The notes under the pieces are model-generated. The model did not search any database and was not told the DNA's origin. It saw only the letters and a list, made by a program, of their open reading frames with translations. From Nostoc sp. 'Peltigera membranacea cyanobiont' N6 (lineage in GTDB: Bacteria; Cyanobacteriota; Cyanobacteriia; Cyanobacteriales; Nostocaceae): a DNA stretch of 64,000 nt. Positions within the stretch are counted from its first letter, which is position 1. Each line of letters opens with the position of its first letter. Positions 16,846 through 28,100 of this stretch are shown here, in pieces. Position numbers and translations under genes: made by a program. The DNA lies in contig NZ_CP026681.1 of the NCBI RefSeq assembly GCF_002949735.1, positions 1,922,001 to 1,986,000 on the forward strand, given 5' to 3'.

Positions 16846-19263
16846 ATGTCAGACTCTAAATTTACTGTTCCTGTAGCTCAAGAATCCCTGCACTCAGAAT
16901 TCTCTGAGCGATCGCCTATTCCTTATCTGCGAGATAAAATTCTCGCAATTCGCAACAGTCTACGCCCCGGACAACAACAAATGGCTGACTGGGGATCTGG
17001 CCCTTTGGCTATTTCTGCCGTTCCTGGCGCAGGTAAATCTACTGGGATGGCGGCGGCGGCAGCGATCGCGATCGCCCGTCAATATGAACGTTATGCCCAG
17101 TCGCGCCCATCCTCGCGTCGTCATTTGGTAGTTGTCACCTTTACTCGTTCTGCTGCTGCCAACATTAAAGCAAAAATCCGCAAATTCTTACGAGATGATT
17201 TATCTCTACCTCAGACGGGCTTTTTTGTTTATACCTTACATGGTTTAGCGTTGAACATTGCTAGTCGCCATTCTGATTTATCGGGTTTGCAGTTAGAAAA
17301 TGTCACATTAATTACACCAACCCAAAGTCATCGCTTTATCCGAACAGCCGTAGAACAATGGATTGCCAATAATCCCGGAATATATTTGCGGTTATTAGAA
17401 GGTCATCAATTTGACGGAGAAGAGACAGAAAGGTTGCGTCGTCAATCGGTGCTGCGAACAGAAGTATTACCGGAATTGGCGAATACGGTAATTCATGAAG
17501 CAAAAAGTTCGGGGATATCGCCAGAAAAATTGCGGGAGTGGAGTAGACAAACCACAGACGAATATACAATTTTGAGCGTAGCGGCGGGATTGTATGAGCA
17601 ATATCAAAACTTAATGCGATCGCGTGATTTCATCGATTACGACGATATGATTTTAGCCGCACTGCGCGTTTTAGAAAACGACAGCGCCCGTCGCATCGAG
17701 CAAAACCAAGTTTTCGCCGTATTTGAAGACGAAGCCCAAGATTCTAGCCCCCTTCAGACGCAGCTGTTAGAAATTTTGGCACGTGATGGGGGAGATAACT
17801 CTTGTACAGACGCGATTAATCGCATCTCTAACTCAGCACTCAATCTAGTCCGAGTTGGCGACCCTAACCAGGCGATTAACTCTACCTTTACGCCAGCCGA
17901 TCCGATTTATTTCCGGCAATTTTGCGAAGAGTGCGATCGCATCGAACGATTGGCAACGATGGATCGAGCCGGTCGCAGTAGTAGAATTATTATTGAAGCC
18001 GCGAACTTTGCTCTGAAATGGATCAATAATCAGTCCTTAGCAAAAACGAATAACGGACAACAGATTCCTGACAACCGACAAGTACCATTTCGCTTACAAA
18101 CAATTCTCCCTGTTGAAACCGGAGATCCGCAAAAGAACGCCAACCCAGCACCAATAGGACGGGGATTAGAACTTTATACCCCGCGTGACATTCATCACAC
18201 CGTTGAATTGTTATCTAAAAGAGTAGTCGAGTTATTTGGCGAAGATCCAACACAAAATAGTGCAGCGATTTTAGTGCGAGAAAATCGCCAAGGAAGATGG
18301 TTAGGAGAGGCTCTAGCACCTGTATGCAAAGAGCATAAAATTACACTTTACGATGTGGGAGAACGCGATCGCCGTTCTCATGTTCCCCAAGAAATTTTAG
18401 CATTGCTGCAATTTTGCGATCGCCCCCACTCCCCCGATTATCTCAAAGCCGCCCTAGAAGCATTAGTACAGCGCCAGCTAATTCCTACCCAAGACCTCAA
18501 CGCCCTTGCTAGTTTACCAGAAGAATTTTTGTATCCTGGCCCCCTAGCAGCACCCCAGCCAGAAACAGTCCAAAAAGCCGCACGCTTGTGTCGCAATTTA
18601 CTTCGCGCCCGCTTGGAATTGCCACTGTACCAGCTAATTTCCTTTCTCGCCTTGACCTTAAATTACGACCAAGCAGAATTGGCAACTGCTGACAAACTTG
18701 CAGAACGGGTAAATCAGCAGATAGCCGGCAATAGTTCGATGGGGGGAATGCTGTCAGCTTTAAGTGAAATCGTCAGTTCCGAACGGTTTGAACCAGTGGA
18801 AACCGAAGATTCAGAAGAACGTTATACTCGTCGCGGTCAACTGACCATTATTACCATGCACAAAGCCAAAGGGCTGGATTGGGACTATGTATTTCTTCCC
18901 TTTCTCCATGAAAACTTAATTCCTGGTAGATTTTGGGTTCCTCCTCAAAGCCAGTTTTTAGGGGATTTTACTTTATCAGAAGTAGCCCGTGCCCAAATTC
19001 GTGCTACTCTCCACGGAGAATCTACCATCCCAGATGTTACACAGGCATGGGAACAAGCAAAGCAGTTGAAAATATCTGAGGAGTACCGTTTACTCTACGT
19101 TGCGATGACACGAGCAAAACGTCTGGTGTGGATGTCAGCAGCGCAGAAAGCCCCCTTTACTTGGAGTAAACCAGAGAATTTACAAGAACAAGCTCCTTGT
19201 CCCGTGTTTCCAGCATTAAAGCGCCAATTTCCTGAATGTGTGGCGAATTTGGCTTACATCTAG
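16846..19263 (+). CDS. UvrD/Rep-type superfamily 1 DNA helicase
   Basis: 805 residues with the SF1A motifs in order: Q-motif region LRPGQQQMADWG, Walker A AVPGAGKSTGMA (about 58-69), motif Ia VVTFTRSAAANIKAKI, IDYDDMILAAL, Walker B AVFEDEAQDSSPLQ, motif III RVGDPNQAI, motif V ITMHKAKGLDWDYVFLP and motif VI RLLYVAMTRAKRLVWM. It should be a 3'-5' ATP-dependent helicase in repair or replication restart. It is longer and more divergent than UvrD or PcrA, and this cyanobacterial form has no assigned role. Confidence 0.85.
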   Translation: MSDSKFTVPVAQESLHSEFSERSPIPYLRDKILAIRNSLRPGQQQMADWGSGPLAISAVPGAGKSTGMAAAAAIAIARQYERYAQSRPSSRRHLVVVTFTRSAAANIKAKIRKFLRDDLSLPQTGFFVYTLHGLALNIASRHSDLSGLQLENVTLITPTQSHRFIRTAVEQWIANNPGIYLRLLEGHQFDGEETERLRRQSVLRTEVLPELANTVIHEAKSSGISPEKLREWSRQTTDEYTILSVAAGLYEQYQNLMRSRDFIDYDDMILAALRVLENDSARRIEQNQVFAVFEDEAQDSSPLQTQLLEILARDGGDNSCTDAINRISNSALNLVRVGDPNQAINSTFTPADPIYFRQFCEECDRIERLATMDRAGRSSRIIIEAANFALKWINNQSLAKTNNGQQIPDNRQVPFRLQTILPVETGDPQKNANPAPIGRGLELYTPRDIHHTVELLSKRVVELFGEDPTQNSAAILVRENRQGRWLGEALAPVCKEHKITLYDVGERDRRSHVPQEILALLQFCDRPHSPDYLKAALEALVQRQLIPTQDLNALASLPEEFLYPGPLAAPQPETVQKAARLCRNLLRARLELPLYQLISFLALTLNYDQAELATADKLAERVNQQIAGNSSMGGMLSALSEIVSSERFEPVETEDSEERYTRRGQLTIITMHKAKGLDWDYVFLPFLHENLIPGRFWVPPQSQFLGDFTLSEVARAQIRATLHGESTIPDVTQAWEQAKQLKISEEYRLLYVAMTRAKRLVWMSAAQKAPFTWSKPENLQEQAPCPVFPALKRQFPECVANLAYI

Positions 19264-19623
19264 CTAAATAAATCTTCTAGATTTTTCCCACCAGGTATTT
19301 TAATCAGAAAGTTAGCATAGATATATGGTTCTTGCGTCCCTTTTATGGTGACTGAGGATTGATTGTAACAAAACCCTTGGGGGGCAAGGGTTATAAAGAA
19401 TTATGGGACTGTTTTGAATGAAATGCTTATAGGATAAGGCTTTCAATGATTTTGAACCAGATTTTCCATAAAAATAACCGAAGACCCAGATATATTTAGC
19501 ATAGATATATATTGAATATAAAATTTAATTTTTATGTAGCGGAGAAAAATATTCAACTTAAGGCTAAGTTTTCATGTAGTATTCATTTAAATTGCATTCT
19601 CAAAGTCTTAGGGGAGGATTTGC
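19264..19623. other. Intergenic region with a 15-bp direct repeat
   Basis: 360 bp with no gene. TTAGCATAGATATAT occurs exactly at 19312-19326 and 19496-19510. The intervening sequence has a CCCTTGGGGGGCAAGGG hairpin but no transposase. It could be the scar of a lost element or chance duplication. GGGGAGG upstream of 19624 is a possible ribosome-binding site. Confidence 0.4.
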
Positions 19624-20355
19624 ATGAAAACTACTTACAATCCAAGGCAATATTGGGAGCAACGACTAAATAATAATTTTACACTCAAAGGTGTAGGTCA
19701 TATAGGATTTAGTGAGTCTTATAACAGTTGGCTTTACCGCAGAAAAGCTCTGTGTATAGAATCTTGTCTAAGTGGAACGACCTTACAAGGGAAGAATGTA
19801 CTTGATATTGGCTGCGGTACAGGTTTTTTCATTAATTGGTATGTCGAAAAAGGAGCAAATATCACTGGTATCGATATTACTGATGTAAGCATCAAAAAGC
19901 TTAAGCAAAAGTATAAAGGTGAATTCTACACACAGGATATAACCGATCCTAATTTTAGTCTTTTTTATAAGAAATTTGACATAATCAACATCTGGGATGT
20001 GGTATACCATATTGTTGATTCTAACCTTTTTAACCAGGCTTTCGACAACATTGCTAAAAGCATTAAAGATGGTGGACTGTTGCTTTTGACAGATTGGTTT
20101 GGTGGTTCTTCTGACAAGCAGATAGGCAGCCATGTCAAAGCGAGATGTCTTGATACCTACAATCAGATTCTTCCCAAGAAGGGATTTGAGCTAGTAGGAA
20201 TTTATCCTTTGTATTACCACCTGAATAATGTTCATGTGAGAATATTAGATAACTATCTCGGTAAGTTCTATTTTGAGCTTGATAACCGCAATCAAAAAAT
20301 ACCTAAGAATAATTTATCCTTAGGTCTGTGGCGTTATAATCAAAACAATAATTAG
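19624..20355 (+). CDS. Class I SAM-dependent methyltransferase
   Basis: 243 residues. Motif I is NVLDIGCGTGFFINWY (about 58-73), motif II region ITGIDITDVSI, then FDIINIWDVVYHIVD (post-motif acidic region) and LLLLTDWFGG. It follows the UbiE/Methyltransf_11 pattern. The substrate cannot be deduced. It is relatively AT-rich compared with its neighbours and stands alone between two repeat-bearing intergenic regions, which hints at acquisition. Confidence 0.75.
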   Translation: MKTTYNPRQYWEQRLNNNFTLKGVGHIGFSESYNSWLYRRKALCIESCLSGTTLQGKNVLDIGCGTGFFINWYVEKGANITGIDITDVSIKKLKQKYKGEFYTQDITDPNFSLFYKKFDIINIWDVVYHIVDSNLFNQAFDNIAKSIKDGGLLLLTDWFGGSSDKQIGSHVKARCLDTYNQILPKKGFELVGIYPLYYHLNNVHVRILDNYLGKFYFELDNRNQKIPKNNLSLGLWRYNQNNN

Positions 20356-20361
20356 TCTTAG

Positions 20362-20467
20362 TATAGCGTTTCCTAATCACATGAGGTACATCATAGTCCC
20401 CTCATCGCTTGCGGGGAGGGGGTTGGGGGTGGGGTTCTTGTACCTCACTCAACTGAGAACCGCTATA
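20362..20467. repeat. MITE-like element (TATAGCGGTT...GAGGTAC ends)
   Basis: The left arm TATAGCGTTTCC...ATGAGGTAC and the right arm GTACCTCACTC...AACCGCTATA are imperfect inverted copies around a G-rich centre. The element is about 106 bp and non-coding. Confidence 0.6.
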
Positions 20468-20663
20468 AGAGGTTATGACACTAACTTACAGCATAGTGTA
20501 GCTTTCTATACGACTATCGATATCCGATCGGACATTGACTAAATAAGTGCATTCTTCTCAACTTAAGTTACATGCTAAAAAGCTGGGCTGGGAATATAAT
20601 TTCCTTTTTTTGGAATTAAAGAAGCAAATAATCACCTTTTTGGCTAAAGAAATCAAGCAAATT

Positions 20664-21332
20664 TTAAATCAGCGATGCAATGATATTAATACTCATAGCT
20701 AAAATGGTGGTATTGAAAAAGAAGGATAATATGCCATGTAACAAAGTCAAGCGCCTCATGTTGCTTGATGTCGTCTGCACGTCTGAAACTTGACTGGTCA
20801 TGCCAATTACAAATGAATAATATAAAAATTCCCAATAGTCTGGATAGTCGTTATTAGGAAAATCCAAACCTCCGGTAATTTCTTCACTATTTTTATGGTT
20901 AATATATTTGTAATAGCTGTGTGCATATTGCACTGCAAACATCGTATGCACTAGTAACCAGGAACCAACAATGGTTATAATTGCAAGTACGACATGTAGA
21001 GTAAGCAGAATTGTTGACAATTCTTTTTTGTCAGTTAGCAAAAACCCAATAGCTAAAACACTAGCACAAGCCGCAGCTATCACTAGCAGGAATATAGCCA
21101 AATGCCCTTCATATTCACTCTCCGCATAACGACGAATTTTTTCTGGTGTAGCCGCGATCATTTTCCACCAGGTTACAGCTAAGAAAAAGTCAATACCAGA
21201 GTTCCAAGCGCAGAGAATGCGAGTCGGTAAGTGCAGTAAATGTGGAAGTATTACTGAAACTAATACAGCGAGTCCGACAGCAATGATTAGTCGGGGTCGA
21301 GAGTCAAAGTTTTTAAATAAGTTAAGTTTCAC
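20664..21332 (-). CDS. DUF1345 family integral membrane protein
   Basis: 222 residues with five or so hydrophobic segments: LIIAVGLAVLVSVILPHLL, a segment around FFLAVTWWKMI, HLAIFLLVIAAACASVLAI, a segment around LTLHVVLAIITIVGSWLL, and a last one near the C-terminus. The conserved DUF1345 region LLVHTMFAVQYAHSYY and then DYWEFLYYSFVIGMTSQVSD is present. Members are inner-membrane proteins of unknown function. The gene is isolated. Confidence 0.8.
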   Translation of the reverse strand: MKLNLFKNFDSRPRLIIAVGLAVLVSVILPHLLHLPTRILCAWNSGIDFFLAVTWWKMIAATPEKIRRYAESEYEGHLAIFLLVIAAACASVLAIGFLLTDKKELSTILLTLHVVLAIITIVGSWLLVHTMFAVQYAHSYYKYINHKNSEEITGGLDFPNNDYPDYWEFLYYSFVIGMTSQVSDVQTTSSNMRRLTLLHGILSFFFNTTILAMSINIIASLI

Positions 21333-21744
21333 AAATATATATTCAGAACATTTTTAAGCAAGAAGATATCACAGTTATAGACAACTTATACACAAAGGTA
21401 AGTTGAACTGTAATTATAAAACGGGAGAGAGCGCAGATTTTGCGTTAGTTCTGTCCACCACAGGTATCGTACTCCCAATTTAACCATCCGATCGCTTCTC
21501 GACTGGATCGTTTAATTTAAAAATGCGACCAGAGAGGGTAGCTTGGCAAGAATGCTTAAACAATATAAGAATGAATTTAACCTTTTGCCTAAGCCTACGA
21601 TAATTCGATCGGTTAGTGTACCTTATAACTCAATACGGTTCAGTTAAAGCTAAAACTCTTTGTTATAGTTAGTTTTTTACGAACCACAGAGACGCAGAGT
21701 ACACAGAGAAAAGAAAAAAACGCTTAACTGAACTGTATTGCCTT

Positions 21745-21897
21745 AGAGGATGTCTGAAAAGTATCAAATATTTGTCGATCCCCCCTAACCCCCTTCAAAA
21801 GGGGGGAATAAGAGTCTTAAAGTCCCCCTTTTGAAGGGGGATTTAGGGGGATCTCCAAGTCTTAGGTGTATACAAAAAAACTTTTCAGACATCCTCT
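21745..21897. mobile_element. MITE with perfect 17-bp inverted ends
   Basis: AGAGGATGTCTGAAAAG (21745-21761) is perfectly inverted at 21881-21897. Inside is a second long hairpin, GATCCCCCTAACCCCCTTC and its complement. TTA lies on both outer sides (21743-21745 and 21897-21899), compatible with a TNA target duplication as made by IS5-type transposases. No transposase is encoded, so it would have to be mobilised in trans. Confidence 0.75.
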
Positions 21898-21917
21898 TAT
21901 AATTTCAGTAACTGTTG

Positions 21918-22172
21918 TATAGGATTACTATTTGATTTTTGAACGAAATTAGGTATTTTAGAGGAGCCAGTGCGTTGCGGTGAATCCAGCGCTGTAGGCG
22001 GGTTTCCCGCCGTAGGCGACTGGTGAACCCGAAGGGAGGTTCCCTCCGTTGTAGCAACTGGCGTTGTGTTAGAACGGAGTTCGTAACGGACTATTATCAA
22101 GGGTTTGATGCCGTACTCTCCGTGCTAACACATCCTACGGATATTTTCTCCAAATCAAACCGGATTCCTATA
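21918..22172. repeat. Composite repeat of the TATAGGA-TCC...TTTGATTT family
   Basis: The left arm TATAGGATTACTATTTGATT and the right arm (complement) TATAGGAATCCGGTTTGATT are imperfect inverted copies. The interior holds a GCCAGTGCGTTGCGG...GCAACTGGC hairpin module, also found inside lnt, and an AACGGAGTTCGTAACGGAC module. It ends 19 bp before the stop of the giant repeat gene. Confidence 0.7.
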
Positions 22173-22190
22173 TATCGAGTAACTGTCAGA

Positions 22191-25100
22191 CTAGGCGATA
22201 CTCAAATTGACTCGGACAATCAAATCGTTGTAGTCTTTATCGCCGCCATTTGCCAAATCCTCAAAGCCAAAAGCGTTATTACCTAACAGGCGAATATGAT
22301 CTGCTTTGTCAGTGTTAGCGCCCAAGAAGGAGAAGTAAACTGCCGGATCGTTATTAGTATTGCTATCAAGAATTGCATCAGGCCCGGCATTAACAATGAT
22401 AAATGGGACGAAAATAGCACCAGGTTGAAAATTACCTGTCAAAGTTGCTGTACCTTGGTTAGGCACACTCAAATCAATACCAGCGACACGGTTACTAATA
22501 GCTGCTTGAGTATAACCCGCTTGTCCAACAAGCACATCTGCTTTCCCATCACCATTGGTATCGATACCACCATTTTCATCAGTTACCTGATAAAAGCCGA
22601 CAAAGTTGTTAAAAGCTGCTTCTCTATGAACCACAAATTCAGCTTTCACCAATTGTGTTACATCTCGTAAATCAATCAGTTCGGCTTCATCTTTTCCTTG
22701 AAGACCGCTACCTAAAGGTGGATTTTGGTCTGTTGCTTCAATCTTGACAACTAAATTCTGGAAGTTGAGAGAAAACCCTTTATCATCCACATTTGTGTCT
22801 GAGGAAAAAAGCACCTGAGAAAAGGAAGTTTGTCCAGATAGCACCGCCTGAGTAGTACTGCTAGGGATTAAATAAAATCTCAGGTTACTCTCAGAGTTGA
22901 ATTCCAGTAGGCTTGTCAGGTCAGTAGGATTAAAACCATTGGGTAGTTTGGCAAGAGATGAGAGAAGCACCGTTGCTCGTTGGAGAGCTAATTCGGTGTA
23001 ATTTGCCGCACCAGGGGCTACGCCGTTAATTCTACCTTCTGCATCATCAACAACAAACACACCCAGTTCATTGACTTCTTGAGAGGTGTTGCTTTTAATA
23101 TTGACTAAGAGTTTGGCTTTTTCTCCGTTAACTTGATTTTTGATAGTAAAGACATCACCTGTAATTCTTGTGAGTAGGCTGATTGCTTGGATACTAAAAG
23201 TAGTTTTCTGAGCAACTGTGAGTGCAAAATCATCACTGACTCCAGCGCCTAAGGGATCTGTGGCGGTGACTTTGATGTTTAAGCTACCCAAGTTATTATT
23301 CGTAGGAATGCCGCTAAAAGTACGCTTATTAGCATTGAAGGTTAACCAACTGGGTAGTGGATCGCCGTTGTCTAAGGTAGCTGTGTAGGTTAGTGTATCT
23401 TCAAGATCCACATCGCTAAAGGTGTTTTCAGGGATAGTGAAGTTAAAAATAGTTTCTGCTGTGGCTTTTTGGTCAGCGATCGCCCGATCTACAATTGGTG
23501 CATTGTTGGCTTTAGCAACTGTGAGTGCAAATACATCACTAACTTGAGCAAGAGCCGGATCTGTGGCTGTGACTTTAATGTTCAAGCTACCCACGTTCTC
23601 ATTGGTAGGAGTGCCGCTAAAGGTAAGCTCATTAGGATTGAAGCTTAACCAACTGGGTAGTGGGTCGCCGTTGTCTAAGGTAGCTGTGTAGGTTAAGACA
23701 TCTTGAACATCCACATCGCTAAAAGTGTTTTCAGGGATGGTGAAGTTGAAGGTAGTTTTTGCTGTGGCTTTTTGGTCAGCGATCGCCCGATCTACAATTG
23801 GTACATTATTGAAACTAGCAACTGTAAGTGTGAATACATCACTGACTTCATCCCCAGAAATATCCTTAGCGGTAACTTTGATATTCTGATTACCTAAATT
23901 ATCCACCGTAGGAATACCACTAAAATTGCGGGTAGCAGTATTAAAACTCAACCAACTGGGTAGGGGGTTGCCGTTTTCAAGAGTAGCAGTATAAGTGAGG
24001 GTGTCTCCAGCATCAATATCAATGAAGGTGTTCTCTGGGATAGTGAAATTGAACTGCGTATTTATCACTACCTTTGGATTAGCGATCGCCGTAACTAACT
24101 CTGGGGCATCGTTGACGTTCTTAACAGTGAGTGCAAAGTCATCACTGACTGGAACCCCCAAAATATCCCTAGCAGTAACTTTGATGTTGAGGTTAGCAAC
24201 GTTTGCATTTAAGGGAGTACCACTGAAGGTTTTGGTCGCAGCATTAAAACTCAACCAACTGGGTAGAGGGTCGCCGTTGTCGAGAGTTGCAGTATAGGTG
24301 AGGATGTCGCCAGCATCAACATCAGTAAAGGTGTTTGCTGGGAAAGTGAAATTGAAAACTGTGTCTTCTGTTGCTTCTTGGTCTGCGATCGCTGTAACTA
24401 ACTCTGGTGCATCGTTGACGTTCTTAACAGTGAGTGTAAAGACATCGCTTGCTTTGGCAAGAGAAGTATCTGTAGCGGTAACTTTAATGTTCAAGCTACC
24501 AACGTTTGCATTTAAGGGAGTACCACTGAAGGTTTTGGTCGCAGCATTAAAACTCAACCAACTGGGTAGGGGATTGTCGTTTTCAAGAGTTGCAGTATAG
24601 GTGAGGCTATCGCCAGGATCGATATCAATGAAGCTGTTTGCTGGGAAAGTGAAATTGAAAACCGTGTCTTCTGTTACTTCTGGATCTGCAATTTCATTCA
24701 CCACTTCTGGCGGATCGTTGACGTTCTTAACAGTGAGTGTAAAGACATCGCTTGCTTTGGCAAGAGAAGTATCTGTAGCGGTAACTTTAATGTTCAAGCT
24801 ACCGACGTTTGCATTTAGGGGAGTACCAGTGAAGGTTTTGCTATTAGCATTAAAACTCAACCAACCGGGTAGAGGGTCGCCGTTGTCAAGAGTTGCAGTA
24901 TAAGTGAGGATGTCGCCAGCATCAACATCAGTAAAGGTGTTTGCTGGGAAAGTAAAATTGAAAACTGTGTCTTCTGTTGCTTCTTGGTCTGCGATCGCTG
25001 TAGCTAACTCTGGTGCATCGTTGGTATTTTTAACGGTGAGTGTAAACACATCACTCACTTTTGCAAGAGAAGTATCTGTAGCGGTAACTTTAATGTTCAA

Positions 25101-28100
25101 GCTACCGACGTTTGCATTTAGGGGAGTACCAGTGAAGGTTTTGCTATTAGCATTAAAACTCAACCAACCGGGTAGAGGGTCGCCGTTGTCGAGAGTTGCA
25201 GTATAAGTGAGGATGTCGCCAGCATCAACATCAGTAAAGGTGTTTGCTGGGAAAGTGAAATTGAAAACTGTGTCTTCTGTTGCTTCTTGGTCTGCGATCG
25301 CTGTAGCTAACTCTGGTGCATCGTTGGTATTTTTAACGTTGAGTGTAAAGATATCGCTTGCTTTGGCAAGAGAAGTATCTGTAGCGGTAACTTTAATGTT
25401 CAAGCTACCAACGTTTGCATTTAGGGGAGTACCACTAAAGGTTTTGCTATTAGCATTAAAACTCAACCAACCGGGTAGAGGGTCGCCGTTATCGAGAGTT
25501 GCAGTATAAGTGAGGATGTCGCCAGCATCAACATCAGTAAAGGTGTTTGCTGGGAAAGTAAAATTGAAAACTGTGTCTTCTGTTGCTTCTTGGTCTGCGA
25601 TCGCTGTAGCTAACTCTGGTGCATCGTTGGTATTTTTAACGGTGAGTGTAAAGATATCGCTTGCTTTGGCAAGAGAAGTATCTGTAGCGGTAACTTTAAT
25701 GTTCAAGCTACCAACGTTTGCATTTAGGGGAGTACCAGTGAAGGTTTTGCTATTAGCATTAAAACTCAACCAACCGGGTAGAGGGTCGCCGTTGTCGAGA
25801 GTTGCAGTATAAGTGAGGATGTCGCCAGCATCAACATCAGTAAAGGTGTTTGCTGGGAAAGTGAAATTGAAAACTGTGTCTTCTATTGCTTCTTGGTCTG
25901 CGATCGCTGTAGCTAACTCTGGTGCATCGTTGGTATTTTTAACGGTGAGTGTAAACACATCACTCACTTTTGCAAGAGAAGTATCTGTAGCGGTAACTTT
26001 AATGTTCAAGCTACCAACGTTTGCATTTAGGGGAGTACCAGTGAAGGTTTTGCTATTAGCATTAAAACTCAACCAACCGGGTAGAGGGTCGCCGTTGTCA
26101 AGAGTTGCAGTATAAGTGAGGATGTCGCCAGCATCAACATCAGTAAAGGTGTTTGCTGGGAAAGTAAAATTGAAAACTGTGTCTTCTGTTGCTTCTTGGT
26201 CTGCGATCGCTGTAGCTAACTCTGGTGCATCGTTGGTATTTTTAACGTTGAGTGTAAAGATATCGCTTGCTTTGGCAAGAGAAGTATCTGTAGCGGTAAC
26301 TTTAATGTTCAAGCTACCAACGTTTGCATTTAGGGGAGTACCACTAAAGGTTTTGCTATTAGCATTAAAACTCAACCAACCGGGTAGAGGGTCGCCGTTA
26401 TCGAGAGTTGCAGTATAAGTGAGGATGTCGCCAGCATCAACATCAGTAAAGGTGTTTGCTGGGAAAGTGAAATTGAAAACTGTGTCTTCTGTTGCTTCTT
26501 GGTCTGCGATCGCTGTAGCTAACTCTGGTGCATCGTTGGTATTTTTAACGGTGAGTGTGAATAGATCGCTCACTTTCGCAAGAAAGGTATCTGTGGCGAT
26601 TACTTTAATGTTTAAGCTACCGACGTTTGCATTTAAGGGAGTACCAGTGAAGGTTTTGCTATTAGCATTAAAACTCAACCAACCGGGTAGAGGGTCGCCG
26701 TTGTCGAGAGTTGCAGTATAAGTGAGGATGTCGCCAGCATCAACATCAGTAAAGGTGTTTGCTGGGAAAGTAAAATTGAAAACTGTGTCTTCTGTTGCTT
26801 CTTGGTCTGCGATCGCTGTAGCTAACTCTGGTGCATCGTTGGTATTTTTAACGTTGAGTGTAAAGATATCGCTTGCTTTGGCAAGAGAAGTATCTGTAGC
26901 GGTAACTTTAATGTTCAAGCTACCAACGTTTGCATTTAGGGGAGTACCACTAAAGGTTTTGCTATTAGCATTAAAACTCAACCAACCGGGTAGAGGGTCG
27001 CCGTTATCGAGAGTTGCAGTATAAGTGAGGATGTCGCCAGCATCAACATCAGTAAAGGTGTTTGCTGGGAAAGTGAAATTGAAAACTGTGTCTTCTGTTG
27101 CTTCTTGGTCTGCGATCGCTGTAGCTAACTCTGGTGCATCGTTGGTATTTTTAACGGTGAGTGTGAATAGATCGCTCACTTTCGCAAGAAAGGTATCTGT
27201 GGCGATTACTTTAATGTTTAAGCTACCGACGTTTGCATTTAAGGGAGTACCAGTGAAGGTTTTGCTATTAGCATTAAAACTCAACCAACCGGGTAGAGGG
27301 TCGCCGTTGTCGAGAGTTGCAGTATAAGTGAGGATGTCGCCAGCATCAACATCAGTAAAGGTGTTTGCTGGGAAAGTGAAATTGAAAACTGTGTCTTCTG
27401 TTGCTTCTTGGTCTGGAATTTCATTTACTAGGGCTGGATTTTGGTTAACCCTGTAGCGTGCCACAGCAAAGTTATTGGCGCTTACTCCTGCAACTATTAT
27501 CGTACCATCGTGTTGGGTGAGAGCGTAGGCACTATCAGTACTATTTGTACCGATATCAGTAGTAATGATGCCAGTAGTGTTGAAATCAGTATCGAGAGTA
27601 CCATCACTCTTGTAACGTACCAAAGCAAAGTTACTGCTACTCGAACCAGCCACAATAATTTTGCCATCGGCTTGCACGCTAACGCTGTAGCCGATATCGG
27701 TACCGCCCAAGTTCGTAATGACCTTGCCAGCACTACCAAAACTGCTGTCGAGAGTACCATCACTCTTGTAACGTACCACAGCAAAGTTACTGCTACTCGA
27801 ACCAGCCACAATAATTTTGCCATCGGCTTGCAGGGCAATGCTGTAACCGATATCGGTACCGCCCAAGTTCGTAATGACCTTGCCAGCACTACCAAAACTG
27901 CTGTCGAGAGTACCATCACTCTTGTAACGTACCACAGCAAAGTTATTATTACTTACTCCTGCTACCAGAATCTTGCCATCACCTTGCAGGGCAATGCTGT
28001 AACCGATATCGGTACTTCCCAAGTTCGTAATGACCTTGCCAGCACTACCAAAACTGCTGTCGAGAGTACCTTCGCTGTTGTAACGTACCACAGCAAAGTT

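Larger units (their letters stand above)
21333..22190. other. Repeat-rich intergenic region
   Basis: 858 bp with no gene. It contains two distinct palindromic elements (21745-21897 and 21918-22172) placed back to back, and a stretch near 21670-21720 resembling common intergenic text (ACGAACCACAGAGACGCAGA). Confidence 0.7.
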
